This document shows, one piece after another, positions 34,661 to 46,600 of a stretch of DNA of 64,000 bases (its first letter is position 1; the number at the start of each line of letters is the position of its first letter). The position numbers were made by a program, and so were the translations under genes. The stretch spans positions 6,431-70,430 of the forward strand of contig CAZVYY010000023.1 in NCBI GenBank assembly GCA_964630775.1, given 5' to 3'. The notes beneath the pieces are model-generated. The model was not told the origin of the DNA. It worked only from the letters and a program-made list of their open reading frames with translations, and searched no databases. Source of the stretch: Anaeroglomus sp964630775 (lineage in GTDB: Bacteria > Planctomycetota > Phycisphaerae > Sedimentisphaerales > Anaerohalosphaeraceae).

Positions 34661-37438
34661 TTATTGGTCTTTGAGCCAGACCGTGGAACCTCCTGCGCGA
34701 CCCCGGCGCCGCTGCGGGTCGGGGGCACCTGTATTGCCGCCACCCACGGCATCCGGGCCGCCGAATTCGCCGCGATTGGAGCCGGCCTGCTCATCACGGT
34801 TCTGACGGGCATAGTAAGGAATGGCCATCAGCGGAGAATCGTCGGCAAAGGTACCCTTAATGACATTGACTCCGTTGAGCAAATCCGGCTGCCACTGGAG
34901 TGTTAATTCCGCCTTGGGATCGAGCACTTTGTTGATATCCTGATCCACTCGTTCGGCACAATAAATCAGCGGCCCCACCCGCAGGGCAACCCGGCCTCGC
35001 GTGGCGGCGATTTTGTCGATGCCTTTAATACGCTGGATTTTGATCGGCAGGACCAGTTCGATCTTGTCGCCGGCTTTCCAGGTTCTGTCGATAGCCGCAT
35101 AGCCTTTGGCAACAGGCGGGGTTATGGGTGTGCCGTTGACCTTGACGGACACAATGCCATCCGCATCGGGGGTGCTGGAATACAACTCGCTGACGCTGAG
35201 GTTCGGGACGCGAATTTTGACAGCGAATTTGGATTCCCTGGCGGGATTGACCGTAATCGCCACATCGCCGCTCCAGGGGTAATCGGTCTTCTGCACCATC
35301 GTGACATCGGTTCCTGCAACATCGCCGACTTTCATCGTGCTTCCGATGAACAGGTTCACATAGATGCTGTTTTTATCCTTGACATAGGTCCAGGTCGGAA
35401 GCATCAGCAGGACGCGGGGGATATTGCCGACACAGCATGGGCAGACATGCCAGGGATAGCGTCCACCGCGGGTTTCAAGCGGATTCTGGTAATAGAAGTT
35501 TTTGCCTTCCAGATCAATCGAACCCAACAGAGCATTGTAGAGGGTCTCTTCGTACAGGTCGGCATATCGGGCATCATGATAGGCCAGGTTCAGTTTGTGC
35601 TGGAAGAAAATCTCGCCGCAACTGGAACAGGACTCGCAATAGGCGTTGTGCGGCAGGGAATAATTGGGGCCGTAGCCTTCGGAGGTTTCCCCGCTGCCGA
35701 CACCGCCGGTAACATAATACTTTTTATTGACGATATTGTCCCACAGGGACATGACGGCGCTCTGGTAATCCTTGTCGCCGGTCTCCACGGCTACATCGGA
35801 CATCGCGGCATACGAATAGGTGGCACGCACGGCATGGCCCACCGCTTCGTACTGCTGAACGACCGGCAGATGGCTCTGGTCATATTCGCTGCCGTCTTTG
35901 CGGCAATCGAGCAGGAATTTGGCCAGTTGGATGTATTTGTCGCCGGCCCCTTTGCCTTCCATGTCATTGACGAATCGGCCGAAGCGGACCAGGGCAATCT
36001 CCATTTCCTGGTGGCCGTCGTACCATTCTTTCTTGGGGGCCGGGCCGAGATTGTCGCACCAGCAGTCCGCCAGTTTTTTGGCGGCCTTATACAGCCGGTC
36101 GTCGGCCTTCTCGGTCAGCATGTAATGGGCAATGGCACATTCCAGAAAATACCCTGCGACATAGCCTTCGTGATCGCCGCGATGTTCGGGCGACCAGCGT
36201 TTGCGATTGCTCAGGGTAAATGCGGTCTGAAGATAACCATCCGGCTCCTGAGCGGCCAGAATCTTGGGAATCCAGTCTTCGAGGGTCTGCTTAATCGCCT
36301 TCTGAGCCTCGATGATTTCCTTGTCTCCCTGCGGGTCCACCATCAGGGCAACGCAGATGGATTCGATGGTATTATAGACCCAGGCGTTTGAAAAGACATA
36401 GCCGCGGTGCGGGCCGGCAGGTTTACCGGCCAGTTTGTTGGCAGCGTCGATAAAATTATTGATGCCGCCTTCTTTGACTTCGGGATCGGATATTTTAGCG
36501 ATGCAATGGGGAATCCAGTTGACAATCAGTACCTTGGCCCGGCTGTTCCACAGGGAACTATCCAGCGTATAAGCCCCGGTATCAATCAGGCTCAGGTGCG
36601 TCGCCGGGGGAGGGGCAACCACTTTTGTGATTAGCGAAGCAGAAGCAGACAAGGTGCCCTTGGTCGCTGTCAACTGGAGGACATAGTCGCCGACTTCTGA
36701 AAAGACTGCCGTGGTTTCTGTCCGGGCGGCGTCTTCAAAGGTTACGCTGCCGGGGCCGGATTTTTTGGACCATGCGACTTTCACATCTCCGCCTTTGCCT
36801 TGCAGGGTCTTGACATGGCCGGACAAATAGGTCTTGCCGCCCAAGACCACCACGCGATCAACGCCGGCCTGGACGGATGGCGGAAAATCCGGAGATTTGC
36901 CGGAATCATAGACCTTCCATTCCAGAATACCGGTCGAGAACGTGCCATCTGAATCCATTTCGAGTCTGAGTTTGGAGGTGGTGACTTCATCAAACGTGGT
37001 GGTATTGTACCGGTTTTCTTCGACACCCAAGCCAGAGGGATTGGGTACGGGAACAAACGATTTTCCATCCCAATACAGCAGGCGGCAGGCTTTGGGAACG
37101 CGAATGCCCTGCCGGTCCGCCCACCAGTACACATCCATTTTGTTGACGCTGACAGGCTGGCTCCAGTCATATTGAACCCACTGTGTCCCGGTGCGGTTCC
37201 AGTTGCCATAGGATCCGCGTCGGTTATCGAGGGAGCGTCTTGGGTCATATCCGTCATTCAGAGCGTCCAGTGAGGTATCTCCTGAAACATAGGAACTGGA
37301 TGGCACTGCTACCGCTGCTAAATTCGGTGCTGCAGGGGATTGTGAGGCTGGATCGGACTCGGCACACACGATACAACTGACCAAAAGCATGCCAATAACA
37401 AGAAATGCTTTGCTGCCGGGGAATTGACGGTGTCTCAT
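34661..37438 (-). CDS. Secreted GH127 (DUF1680) beta-L-arabinofuranosidase-like enzyme
   Basis: A 925-residue secreted enzyme: signal peptide about 1-26, an F5/8-type C (discoidin-like) domain about 45-180, an Ig/PKD-like domain about 185-275, then the GH127 catalytic domain. The zinc-thiolate active site known from HypBA1 is complete: E602 and C604 (YCESCSSCGE), C668 and C669 (CPCC), with the candidate acid/base Glu at E587. The family releases beta-L-arabinofuranose, but DUF1680 members vary in substrate. The C-terminal tail is Gly/Arg-rich. An AAGGAG site precedes ATG 37438. It follows the GH31 gene by 240 nt and has its own promoter and palindrome. Confidence 0.88.
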   Translation of the reverse strand: MRHRQFPGSKAFLVIGMLLVSCIVCAESDPASQSPAAPNLAAVAVPSSSYVSGDTSLDALNDGYDPRRSLDNRRGSYGNWNRTGTQWVQYDWSQPVSVNKMDVYWWADRQGIRVPKACRLLYWDGKSFVPVPNPSGLGVEENRYNTTTFDEVTTSKLRLEMDSDGTFSTGILEWKVYDSGKSPDFPPSVQAGVDRVVVLGGKTYLSGHVKTLQGKGGDVKVAWSKKSGPGSVTFEDAARTETTAVFSEVGDYVLQLTATKGTLSASASLITKVVAPPPATHLSLIDTGAYTLDSSLWNSRAKVLIVNWIPHCIAKISDPEVKEGGINNFIDAANKLAGKPAGPHRGYVFSNAWVYNTIESICVALMVDPQGDKEIIEAQKAIKQTLEDWIPKILAAQEPDGYLQTAFTLSNRKRWSPEHRGDHEGYVAGYFLECAIAHYMLTEKADDRLYKAAKKLADCWCDNLGPAPKKEWYDGHQEMEIALVRFGRFVNDMEGKGAGDKYIQLAKFLLDCRKDGSEYDQSHLPVVQQYEAVGHAVRATYSYAAMSDVAVETGDKDYQSAVMSLWDNIVNKKYYVTGGVGSGETSEGYGPNYSLPHNAYCESCSSCGEIFFQHKLNLAYHDARYADLYEETLYNALLGSIDLEGKNFYYQNPLETRGGRYPWHVCPCCVGNIPRVLLMLPTWTYVKDKNSIYVNLFIGSTMKVGDVAGTDVTMVQKTDYPWSGDVAITVNPARESKFAVKIRVPNLSVSELYSSTPDADGIVSVKVNGTPITPPVAKGYAAIDRTWKAGDKIELVLPIKIQRIKGIDKIAATRGRVALRVGPLIYCAERVDQDINKVLDPKAELTLQWQPDLLNGVNVIKGTFADDSPLMAIPYYARQNRDEQAGSNRGEFGGPDAVGGGNTGAPDPQRRRGRAGGSTVWLKDQ

Positions 37439-37471
37439 TGAGTTCTCCTTAAATTATTATCTGTCATATAC

Positions 37472-37516
37472 AGTTATAGCATATCCGGATAGTCCCATGA
37501 TAGACTATGCTATACT
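37472..37516. promoter_or_regulatory. Inverted-repeat operator candidate upstream of the GH127 gene
   Basis: AGTTATAGCATA (37472-37483) and TATGCTATACT (37506-37516) form an inverted repeat around a TATCCGGATA palindrome. It overlaps the probable -10 region of a minus-strand promoter whose -35 TTGACC is at 37540-37535. It could bind a sugar-responsive regulator. Confidence 0.4.
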
Positions 37517-37678
37517 ATACTGTATTACATCTAAGGTCAAGAGATGATTGTAAACTATGAAAAGTTTCCTTAATTCCAGAGAATTCAATTACACCATGCT
37601 TTTATCTGCATAGCGTTCTTTTTGCACATCAAGACATATTAGACATACTTTTGCTTTAGATGATTGCAAAGGTATTTT

Positions 37679-40099
37679 CTATTTTAACACAGACTGAATT
37701 GTCCAGGTGACTTTACCTGCCAGCGGGTCGGCGGCCAGACGGAACTGCTGGTTGTCTGAGGTCAATTCCAGTCGGTGCAGCTTCTGTTCGGAGGGCAGGC
37801 AGACCAGGCCCTGGGCGGTTTTGCTGTCTGCGGTGTAGGTGACCAGTTCCAGAGCCGACCAGTCCATAAAGGCTGTTGATTGGGCTAGTTTGATGTGCGG
37901 GATGGCCGCCCCGTCCCGAATCAGAATGATGGCGGGAACCGGGCCGGCTTCGATATGGTTCCAGCCCGCGGGGAAGACTTTGCCGGTCTGGTAGTCAATC
38001 CATTTGCCCGGGGGCAGATAGACATCGCGGGCGGTACCGTTTTCCAGAAGCGGCGCGACCAGCATATCCGAGCCGAACAGGTACTGGTCATCGACCAGCC
38101 ACGAGCCGGGGTCGTCGGGGTATTCGACGAACAAGGCCCTGACCATAGGCAGGCCGCGTTCGCTGCTGTCTTTGGCCTGGGCATAGATATAGGGCATAAG
38201 GCGATACCGCATCTGGTCGGCTTTGCGGAAGGTATTCAGGAAATCTTCGCTGTATTCCCACGGCTCTTTGGGGGGGGCGCCGTGGCTGCGTGCATGGGAG
38301 CAGAGCATGCCGAAGGCCATCCAGCGGCGATAGATGTCTTCCGGGGAGGCTTTGACGAATCCGCCCATATCGTGGGACCAGAATGAAAAGCCGCACAAGC
38401 CCAGCGACAATCCGGCACGAAGCGTGGAGGCCATTGCAGAATCTGTATTGGCAGCATCCCCGCCCCAGTGCAGGGGATATCGCTGACTTCCGGCCCAGGC
38501 GCTTCGGGCCCAGATGATGGTGTCGCCGGTGACTTTCTGGGTGATTTCGGCGACGGCTTTGTTGTAGCGCAGCGGGTACAAATTATGCTCATAGAAGCCG
38601 GTTCTGCCGGAGGCATAGAGTCCGTTGGCGGGGGCGGCTTCGCCGAAATCCACTTTGATCACGCTGACGCCCTGCTTGAGCAGGCCTGCGATTTTGTCCT
38701 GATACCACTGGATGGTTGCGGGATTGGAGAAATCCAGAACCGCATCTTCATAGGGCAGATTGCCTTTGCGGTCGCGGACGAACAGGCCTTTTTCGATGAT
38801 TTCCGGGAACAGGGAGTTTTTGGGGACGAAATAGGGCAATTGCCACAGGCAGACACGCAGGCCCTGGTCTTTAAAGTCGGCTATCATTTTGGCCGGATTT
38901 TCAAAACGGGACGGAGAGAACTGATAATCGCAGCGCCAGTCGGTCTCAAACCAGCCGGTGTCGAAATGAATCACGTCGCTGGGAATCTGGTTCTGGCGGA
39001 GTTTCTGGGCGACGGTACGGCCGTCTTTTTCGGAAAAGTAGGTAATGCGGCTCATCCAGAAGCCGAATGACCACAATGGCGGCATGGCGGCTCGGCCGGT
39101 GAGAGCAGTGTATTCACTGAGAATGTCTTTAGGGTCGCCCAGGAAGAAAAACAGGTCCAGTTGGTCATCGCCAATCATCATGGTATTGACGCTGCTGTAA
39201 TATTTGCCGAAATCACAGGTGATGGGGGTTGAGGTATGCATGAAGACGCCATAACCGCGGCTGCTCATGTAAAACGGGATGGGTTTATACATGGTTTCGT
39301 TCTGGACGCCGTTGGAGTCGTCGGTATAAAGAACAACCCGCTGGCCGCGTTTGTTGAACTCGGTGAAGGATTCGCCGCAGCCGAATATTTTCTCGTTGGG
39401 AGACAGGCGGAAGACGGCGGCAAAGCTGGTGGAATAGTCGGCGGCCCTGCGTACAAAGGAAAACGGCAGCAGCGGGGTAAAAGTTTCACTGCCATCCTGC
39501 ATGTGCATCGAATGAGTCAGGAGGCGGCCCTGGGCATCGCGCAGTTCGATATGGAACGGAGACGGCGTGAGGGTGACAGAGCCGAAGCTGCTGGTGTAGC
39601 GGTGCGACTCGCCGAGTTTTTCGTATTTCCAGCCGGTGCGGTCCTGTTGGGCAGTACCGTTGACCAGCATCAGGGACGGCTCATCGGATTTAACCTGGAA
39701 GCGGGATACGGCCCGGATGCGGAAGGTGCGAGGCGAGATGAATTCAAGGGCAAAGGGCAGTTCGGGTGATGCAGCATATTCGATGGAGGGGAATTCGTTG
39801 GCCTGCACGGGGCTGAGGGCGCCCAGCATGTTGTCGAAGGCCTGCCGGGTGGTGTATTCGTGACGCAGGTAGCGGATTTTGCCCCGGCCTGCGGCGGGAT
39901 CGAAATCGATAAGCTTGTCGGCACAGTAATAAGTGTTGGCAAAGCTGCGGAAGTCGCCGCTGATATCGATCATTTCATTCAGAAGGCGGTTGTTTTCATC
40001 GGGGGCATAAACGGGCATCTGGGCACGGGAGGCTACAGAGATAAACAGACTCAGCAATAGTGAGATGAAACACGCTATGCGACTTTGTTTTTTTGTCAT
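37679..40099 (-). CDS. Secreted GH31 alpha-glycosidase (alpha-xylosidase-like)
   Basis: The enzyme has 806 residues with a signal peptide (about 1-26, ending SRAQ). It has the GH31 N-terminal beta-sandwich (FGCGESFTEFNKRGQ), the TIM barrel and C-terminal beta domains. The catalytic nucleophile is D484 in VIKVDFGEAAP, and the acid/base is D548 in HWGGDAANTDS. The KVDFGE form is closest to YicI-type alpha-xylosidases, although alpha-glucosidase or alpha-galactosidase activity is possible. With the arabinofuranosidase-like neighbour it suggests hemicellulose or other plant/algal glycan breakdown. GAGGAA precedes the ATG. Confidence 0.9.
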   Translation of the reverse strand: MTKKQSRIACFISLLLSLFISVASRAQMPVYAPDENNRLLNEMIDISGDFRSFANTYYCADKLIDFDPAAGRGKIRYLRHEYTTRQAFDNMLGALSPVQANEFPSIEYAASPELPFALEFISPRTFRIRAVSRFQVKSDEPSLMLVNGTAQQDRTGWKYEKLGESHRYTSSFGSVTLTPSPFHIELRDAQGRLLTHSMHMQDGSETFTPLLPFSFVRRAADYSTSFAAVFRLSPNEKIFGCGESFTEFNKRGQRVVLYTDDSNGVQNETMYKPIPFYMSSRGYGVFMHTSTPITCDFGKYYSSVNTMMIGDDQLDLFFFLGDPKDILSEYTALTGRAAMPPLWSFGFWMSRITYFSEKDGRTVAQKLRQNQIPSDVIHFDTGWFETDWRCDYQFSPSRFENPAKMIADFKDQGLRVCLWQLPYFVPKNSLFPEIIEKGLFVRDRKGNLPYEDAVLDFSNPATIQWYQDKIAGLLKQGVSVIKVDFGEAAPANGLYASGRTGFYEHNLYPLRYNKAVAEITQKVTGDTIIWARSAWAGSQRYPLHWGGDAANTDSAMASTLRAGLSLGLCGFSFWSHDMGGFVKASPEDIYRRWMAFGMLCSHARSHGAPPKEPWEYSEDFLNTFRKADQMRYRLMPYIYAQAKDSSERGLPMVRALFVEYPDDPGSWLVDDQYLFGSDMLVAPLLENGTARDVYLPPGKWIDYQTGKVFPAGWNHIEAGPVPAIILIRDGAAIPHIKLAQSTAFMDWSALELVTYTADSKTAQGLVCLPSEQKLHRLELTSDNQQFRLAADPLAGKVTWTIQSVLK

Positions 40100-40141
40100 G
40101 GCAGTTTCCTCAGATATTAGTCAGAATCATTTTGAAGGTAT

Positions 40142-40171
40142 ATTATAGTCCTGTCCGGATATAAAGAGCAA
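40142..40171 (-). promoter_or_regulatory. Promoter of the GH31 gene
   Basis: On the minus strand -35 TTGCTC (40171-40166), 18-nt spacer, -10 TATAAT (40147-40142). The spacer contains ATATCCGGACAG, which shares TATCCGGA with the GH127 promoter region. Confidence 0.45.
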
Positions 40172-40255
40172 TCAAAAAATCATGCGTTTATGCCCAACAG
40201 GTTTGGAATGCTCCACGGCTGCCGCAGGCTGTTTTGGGCACGTGCATTGACTGGG

Positions 40256-40610
40256 TCAAGTGGGATTTTCCAGATCAATATCCGATGCAAAAAAGAACAG
40301 CTTGCGGCCATCCTCCCAGACTGCCCAGGTTTCATTGGCAATCGGCGACAGCGGTGCCAGAGGAATGATTCGGTCTCCCTGGGGGCAGCCCGCTTACGGA
40401 AGTTCCTTCCCCGGCAATCTCCTTGCGCAGCGCCTGCCGCAGGTGTTCGATCATGACTTCATCGGGAAAATCCTGCTGAGTCCGCGTACGGAACAGGTAG
40501 TCTTTCATGTCTCCAAGGTCAACTGAAACCTGCTGACAGGTTCAGGGACAGCGTGCCGGAACGGTACCCCGCGTAATCTGGATGATCTTAAAGGTATTGG
40601 CAGCCAACAT
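40256..40610 (-). pseudogene. Broken gene of unknown family
   Basis: The minus strand reads MLAANTFKIIQITRG, a TGA stop, then VDLGDMKDYLFRTRTQQD and FPDEVMIEHLRQALRKEI. A frameshift follows, then QGDRIIPLAPLSPIANETW and EDGRKLFFFASDIDLENP before a stop at 40256. The protein-like composition across one stop and one shift suggests a decayed gene. I do not recognise the family. Confidence 0.45.
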
Positions 40611-40679
40611 CAAATTGCTGTGAAGATGGCCAGAGGGACCATCGCAGCGCATCGCGCAAACCCTTGCATCAGGATCAGT

Positions 40680-43600
40680 TTAATAGCCCGGAGATGGGGC
40701 GGCGTCGCGCCAGTTGGCGGGATCATTGCCGCTGGCGGCGGAATCCGAAGACACGCGTTCCAGAGACTTGCCCAGACCATCAGCCTGGACCGGCCAGGGG
40801 GAATATGTGCCATAATAGATTTCATCCACCTGAACCCAGGAAACCAGGTCTCCCGGCATATCCGGCGCCTGAGGACGTTCGAGTGCCAGCCGTTCGCCGC
40901 CGTTGGATAATGCACCCTCATACGGCCCGAAAATATTCACCCCGGGCGTCAGAGATGCTGCACCATAGGCCGTCTTAAAGGCTTCCAGACGGACCGTATC
41001 CGCCGGGTCGAAAGGAACCACGAGCAGCCGATGCCCTGCAGCCAGCGATACCCCGGCCGGAAAGACATAAGACACGGCATTATCCAGATGCCATGAGCCG
41101 TCGGCATTAGCCAGCAGGATCGATGCACCGGTCGGATTGAACAGTTCTACGTATTCATCGTTCGCAGAGCCTTCGAGCGGATGGTACATGACCTCGGAAA
41201 TCACCACATTCTGAATGGGGGTCTGATTGGCAGCATTGCGTGAGGGCGGCATGGTAAACCAGTAGTCACCGCCATCGGGATAACGACCCAGCGAAACGCC
41301 GTTTTCCTGTCCTTTAAAGCGGATGCAATCAACGATGCGGTCCTGGCTGGTGCCGGGCAGATAGGATACAAAGACCTGCTCGCCGGCCTTATCCAGACCA
41401 AAGCCCTGCGTAATGGGGCTGTGGAAGCCGCTGACTTCATCGTAACCGATACGCCCGCCGGCAGCGAGAGTCGATGCGGGTAACGGCCATTTTTTAAGCT
41501 GGTCAATATCGTCGGACAAATACCAGTGACCATTGAGTGAAACAGCAGAATCCGACGTGTTGAACAACTCGATATAATCGTTGGAATCATATTCGGGGCG
41601 AGCCGGATTTGAATAGTCCGTATGAGCAATCACCTCATTGATCCGGACATCGATGATGGGAGCAGGGTCATCCTGTCCCGGCGAACCATGGCGATAGGTG
41701 CTGGCACGCCAGTTTCCGCCGTAATCGAGCGTCCCGAGAGGCTCTTCTTCGAGGGCATAATCCTTAACAACCAGAGAGTGCCCCCCGCCGTCGGCGGCAA
41801 CCGGCCAGCCAGGGCCGTCATTGAAGGCAAACTTCGCAATGGTACCGTTCCAGAAATCACTGAACAGCAGGGCTTCGCCGGAATTGGACAATCTGCCGGA
41901 ATACTGGCCGGCAATCCGGTCGGAAACGCCTGTGCCGTAACGGGACTCAAAAGCCGCCTTGTTCTTGACGACCAGGACATACTGGCCTGCACCGAGTGTA
42001 CGCAAGGCTGTAGGCGCCGTGGCAAAATCAAAGGTAATTCCGTCGCTTATAGTAACTGAACTCAGGGATATCGTAGTGGAGCCGATGTTTTTAAGCTCGA
42101 TGTATTCATATTCCTGGCTGTCATAGGCACCGGTGGTATCCGGTGCGGGATTATACATCAATTCAGTAATGCGGAGGGAATCAAGGACTCCTCCGGACAG
42201 GGGCTGACCGGTGACGAATTCCACCGGGCTGGACCAGTGGCTCCAGCGGCCGGTATTGTCCTTCATCCGGCAGCGAACACGGTAGGTCCTGTCGGGCTTG
42301 ACGACACTGCCGGGAATGGCAGCCGTACTGCCGAAAGTGGTCAGTTCAGCGCTTTCCCAGACGGCATCAATTTCATATTTGCCCGGGGTCACACGAAAAG
42401 CATAAGACTCTTCATAGAAGGGATCAGGACCAATCTGCGGGGCCAGTTCGGCAGTGACGCTGACATCGATCGAAAAATCAGAACTGTCTCTGCTGGACTG
42501 AATCGCCTGGACTGCAATGGTGTTGGTCCCGTTGACCAGATAATTGTATGGGGCCGTCAAAACGACGGTTTCGTAACTGGTTGCTTCATGATTGTATGCA
42601 ATCGCCTGGTTGTAGGCAATAAAGCCATCCGGACAATACGGCCGGCTGACTTCGGTACCATTAATCCAGATAATGCAGCCGTCATCCACATAAACACGAA
42701 GCGTCAGGTTCTGGATTCGGCTGACATCAGAGACATCAAAGGTATTTCTGAGATAAACCGTATAATACGATTTATACATATCGGCTAAATTGGTATTATC
42801 ATCATTATCCCCTATGCCGATACTGGTCTGGCCCGTTGCCCAGTCATTGTCATTAAAGCCCGGCTGACGCCAGCTTTCGACCGGCGAGGACGGCTCCGCG
42901 GTCCCCTTGAAGTATTTCCAGGTCGTCTGCTGGGGGATCAGCGTAATCGGAGTTGGTTCGGTACTGCCCCCGCCGGCGGCAATGGTCGGCAGCGGCTGTT
43001 TGCTGAACGGACGCACTTCGGCAATCCGCCATTTCATCGCGGCAAACGTTCCCGCCCCCTGCGGATCGCTGAAGGCCGAGGTCTGGAACCGCAGGTCATT
43101 GGTCGGATAGCCGGCGGAGCCGATATACGACACCGTCGGTTTATTGGGAATGGCAGCATCCGCCGCTTCGGCGGTTAATGCCTTGACGCCATAGGAATAG
43201 CCGTTGTTATATCCGGTCGGGGAAAGGACGGTTTTATAATAGGTCAGCATACCCGCCCAGTCCTGGGTACCTCCATACGCACTGGTCAGAAATTCGTTAT
43301 TGGCATACCACTGGCCTTTCTTGTTAATGCGGGGATGATAATCCCACATCGCACGTTCGGCCTCGATAAACGATTTAGCGGGATTGGAATCGCTGATTAC
43401 AGCGGCGATTTCGTCGACCACCTGTCCGGCCTGCTCAGGATTGAACAGCAGGTCCAGCAGCTCACGGCAGCGATTCTGGTATTCGATATTGGCTTCAGTG
43501 TAGCTAAGCACATATTTCCAGTGTTCCCAGTCCGTATAGTGCGTACCCCACTCGAATGTCAAATCAACATCCCAGGGCAGCATCATCCACTTGCCCAGAA

Positions 43601-46600
43601 CAGGATTACTGTAAAAAATGCAGTTGGCTTCCGGACGACGGTCGGAATCATTAATCGCAATTCCCGTCGCCTTGGAACTGTAATAGGTCTGCAGATCGGT
43701 ATTGGCCTGCCACCAGGACAGGGGCTGATAGGGATTGGTCTTGTTATAACCGGTCGAACCGCTCACAAAGGAAGCGATATCAGAGTTATCCTTGACTTGC
43801 GTGGCGCCCTGATTTTTTTTATCATAACCGCTGTCCATACGATAAAGATTGCCGTCGGGCAGGCCATGCTCGTCGAGGAATGCCCCGTCCGGATTTTCGA
43901 TGGCCAGATACAGACCCCAGTAATCGCCGACATACTGGGTAGAACCGATTTCAGCCGCGGCATCAATAATGCGGAACTGGAAATAATTGGTATTACTGGC
44001 GGGAACGCCGGCCATGTTATACAGGCGATAGGCCAGTGTTTCATTCAGGAACAGCCCGCCTGCCCCCTGATCCCAATTGCCGGGATGCGGATACTGCCAC
44101 CACGGGCAGCCGCCCATGCCGACATTCATTTTGTCCCATTTCTCGGCATATAAATTCCCGTAATTGTCACGGGCCTGGAAGTAATGACCCCGGTTAAAGT
44201 CGAATTTCCATTTATTCTTGCCCCAGTTGAAAGTCGAGGCCTGGCCGCGAATACGGTAGTGAATGTTGTCATAGACTTTGCCGTCATAGACCAGCGTGCC
44301 GCCAAAATGATACTGGGTATCATCCCAGGAACTGTTATATTGACAGGTCAGGACATCGGTTTCCCGCGCAATCAGATGATACACCGGCAGCGACCGCATC
44401 ACAACCGGATCGAAATTCTGGACAACATTCAAAGGAGCACTGCCGCCGGGATTGATTGCACCGCTCCAGGCGGGCACCCCATCATAAACAAAATAAGCAA
44501 AGTTGGGCTGCGGGTCATCGGCATAGGGAACACGCAGGCTCAAACCGGTCTTATCCGTCACCGTAATGCGATATCGAATCAGGCGACGATGCATCTGCAC
44601 GGATGCCGGCAGTTGCACGGTATAAATAGCATCACCGGCGGTGACATCACCATTCTGTCCGTTATCGAACATGGCAGCCGTCGTCCAGTTGGCAGCATTT
44701 TCATACTCCGCATTCGGCAAAGTCGGAGTGGTTGTATTTTGATTCGGCAGCGTAATGGGGATATAGCTGCCCGGATTCACCACTTGATAGTGCAGATTCA
44801 CCGAAGCGACTCCGTCCGGATCAGTAACCTTGGCGGTGATTGTGACCACCTGGGCACTTTTCGGCTGCTGAGGTGAATGATTGACCTGCCGAATTTGCGG
44901 CGGGCAATTCTCAGCCACAACGGCGGTGTTCAGATCACCGGGCGTGGGATAGGCACTTCGCCAGCTTCCGGCCAGACTGTTGTCGAGCGTCGGGTGGATC
45001 AATTGGATCGAATGGCCTGTGCCGCCGGGGGCCACATCCGGCACCGCGTCGCCGACCGTCGGCCAGGGGAAGCCTAATTGATAATCGACCCGGTCCATGG
45101 TTTTACCCTTTGCATCACACAGTTCGATATTTTCACCTTCATTGTTGAGCGAACCCGCAAACGGCCCCATTATCAGATTGGCCGGAGTGCCGTATTTCTT
45201 GGAAAGGGTCACCGGGCTATAGGCCAGGCTCGAATCTTCAGCAACCACCAGGTACGTCTCGGCCGGGAAAATCGTGCCCTGCGGGAAGGTATAGTCCACC
45301 CCATCGCAGAAACGCCAGCCGGAAATATCCACATCAAACGGACCGGTATTATACAATTCAATAAATTCAACTAATTCGGTTTTGAGGTCCGGATTATAGT
45401 GGATTTCATTGATGATAATAGTAGACTCCCCCTGCCGCTGCCAGTTGGATGAAATCACCGCCATATCCGAAAGATTCACGCCATCCTGACCGACCAGGTC
45501 GGCACAGGCAGTGGGGAAGCCATCGCAGCCAAACGGGTTAAGCCATTGCTGAGCCATCAGCAGAAGATCAGCCAGCCCTACAACGCAGTCACCGCTCAGA
45601 TCCCCGTCCGGACAGGCATCCATCCGCTGACGCGTGGTAAACTGCCAGACATCTCCCTGTACGGCAAGCTGCCCGTTGAAATATTCATCCGCACGCCAGT
45701 AATAGGTCGTCAGTTCATACGGGGTGGGATAATTCGGGTATATCGGCGTTGTCACTTCCCCCAGGTACGACAGCGGAAACTGGGTTCCGGCATACACCTT
45801 GTAGGACGTCGCCCAGCTATCGCCTGACCAGATGAGATTCTTGTCCGACATCGGCAGATTCTCTGTGCCGTTTGCGGGGCTTGGATCGGAAGTCTTGCCG
45901 CCTATTGTAAAGGTCCAGACATCGCCGGAAAAAACATTACTGCCTACAATCGTATCGACTCGCCAGTAATAGGTAGTCATATAATCCAGCGTGCCGGGAT
46001 TAAACGGCGGATGCACATTCGTCCATTTGGGATTGGACGCGACATCGGGATTGGGACCGAAATAAAGATTGTAGGTCGCACTTTCGACAGGAGGCTCCTG
46101 CCAGCTCAGTTCGGGAGCCGGGTGGATGCGGACGGCGCCATTGGCCGGGACGGGGGTGTTCGCCAGAACCGCCGCCCTGATTTGGACATGATCGATATAC
46201 ATCTGGCTGTCAATCGTCCCCATGCTCTTGAATTCCAGCCACAGCGCATCCGTTGTGGAACGGCCAGTCCCTGTAGTCAGAAAAACATGGCTTTCGAGGG
46301 TTGCGACATCCAGGCCGCCAAAATCGGGGGTAATGGTCACGCTGTTAATCATAGTTGCACCAATGGCCGTCAGCGACACACCATCGGCAGCGCTGGCCGC
46401 AGTACCGCCTGCCCAGAGGGCAATTCGTATCGGGAAAGCCGCCTTGCCGGCACGTTTGCCGAACAGGAAAATCACTTCGCACCCCATATTTTCCGACCAG
46501 GTCCCGACCTGCTGGTAAATCAAGCCCGTATTGGGATTCGGGGCATTTCCAACAAAGCCTGCCCAGATATTGCCATAGGGAGTCAGAGGAAGCCCGTTGC

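Noticed and set aside
35447..36391. 314-codon plus-strand frame opposite the GH127 gene
   Set aside because: Antisense shadow; the GH127 frame has complete catalytic motifs and a signal peptide.
43335..44153. 272-codon plus-strand frame opposite the giant lamin-tail gene
   Set aside because: Antisense shadow of a long conserved frame; there is no ribosome-binding site.
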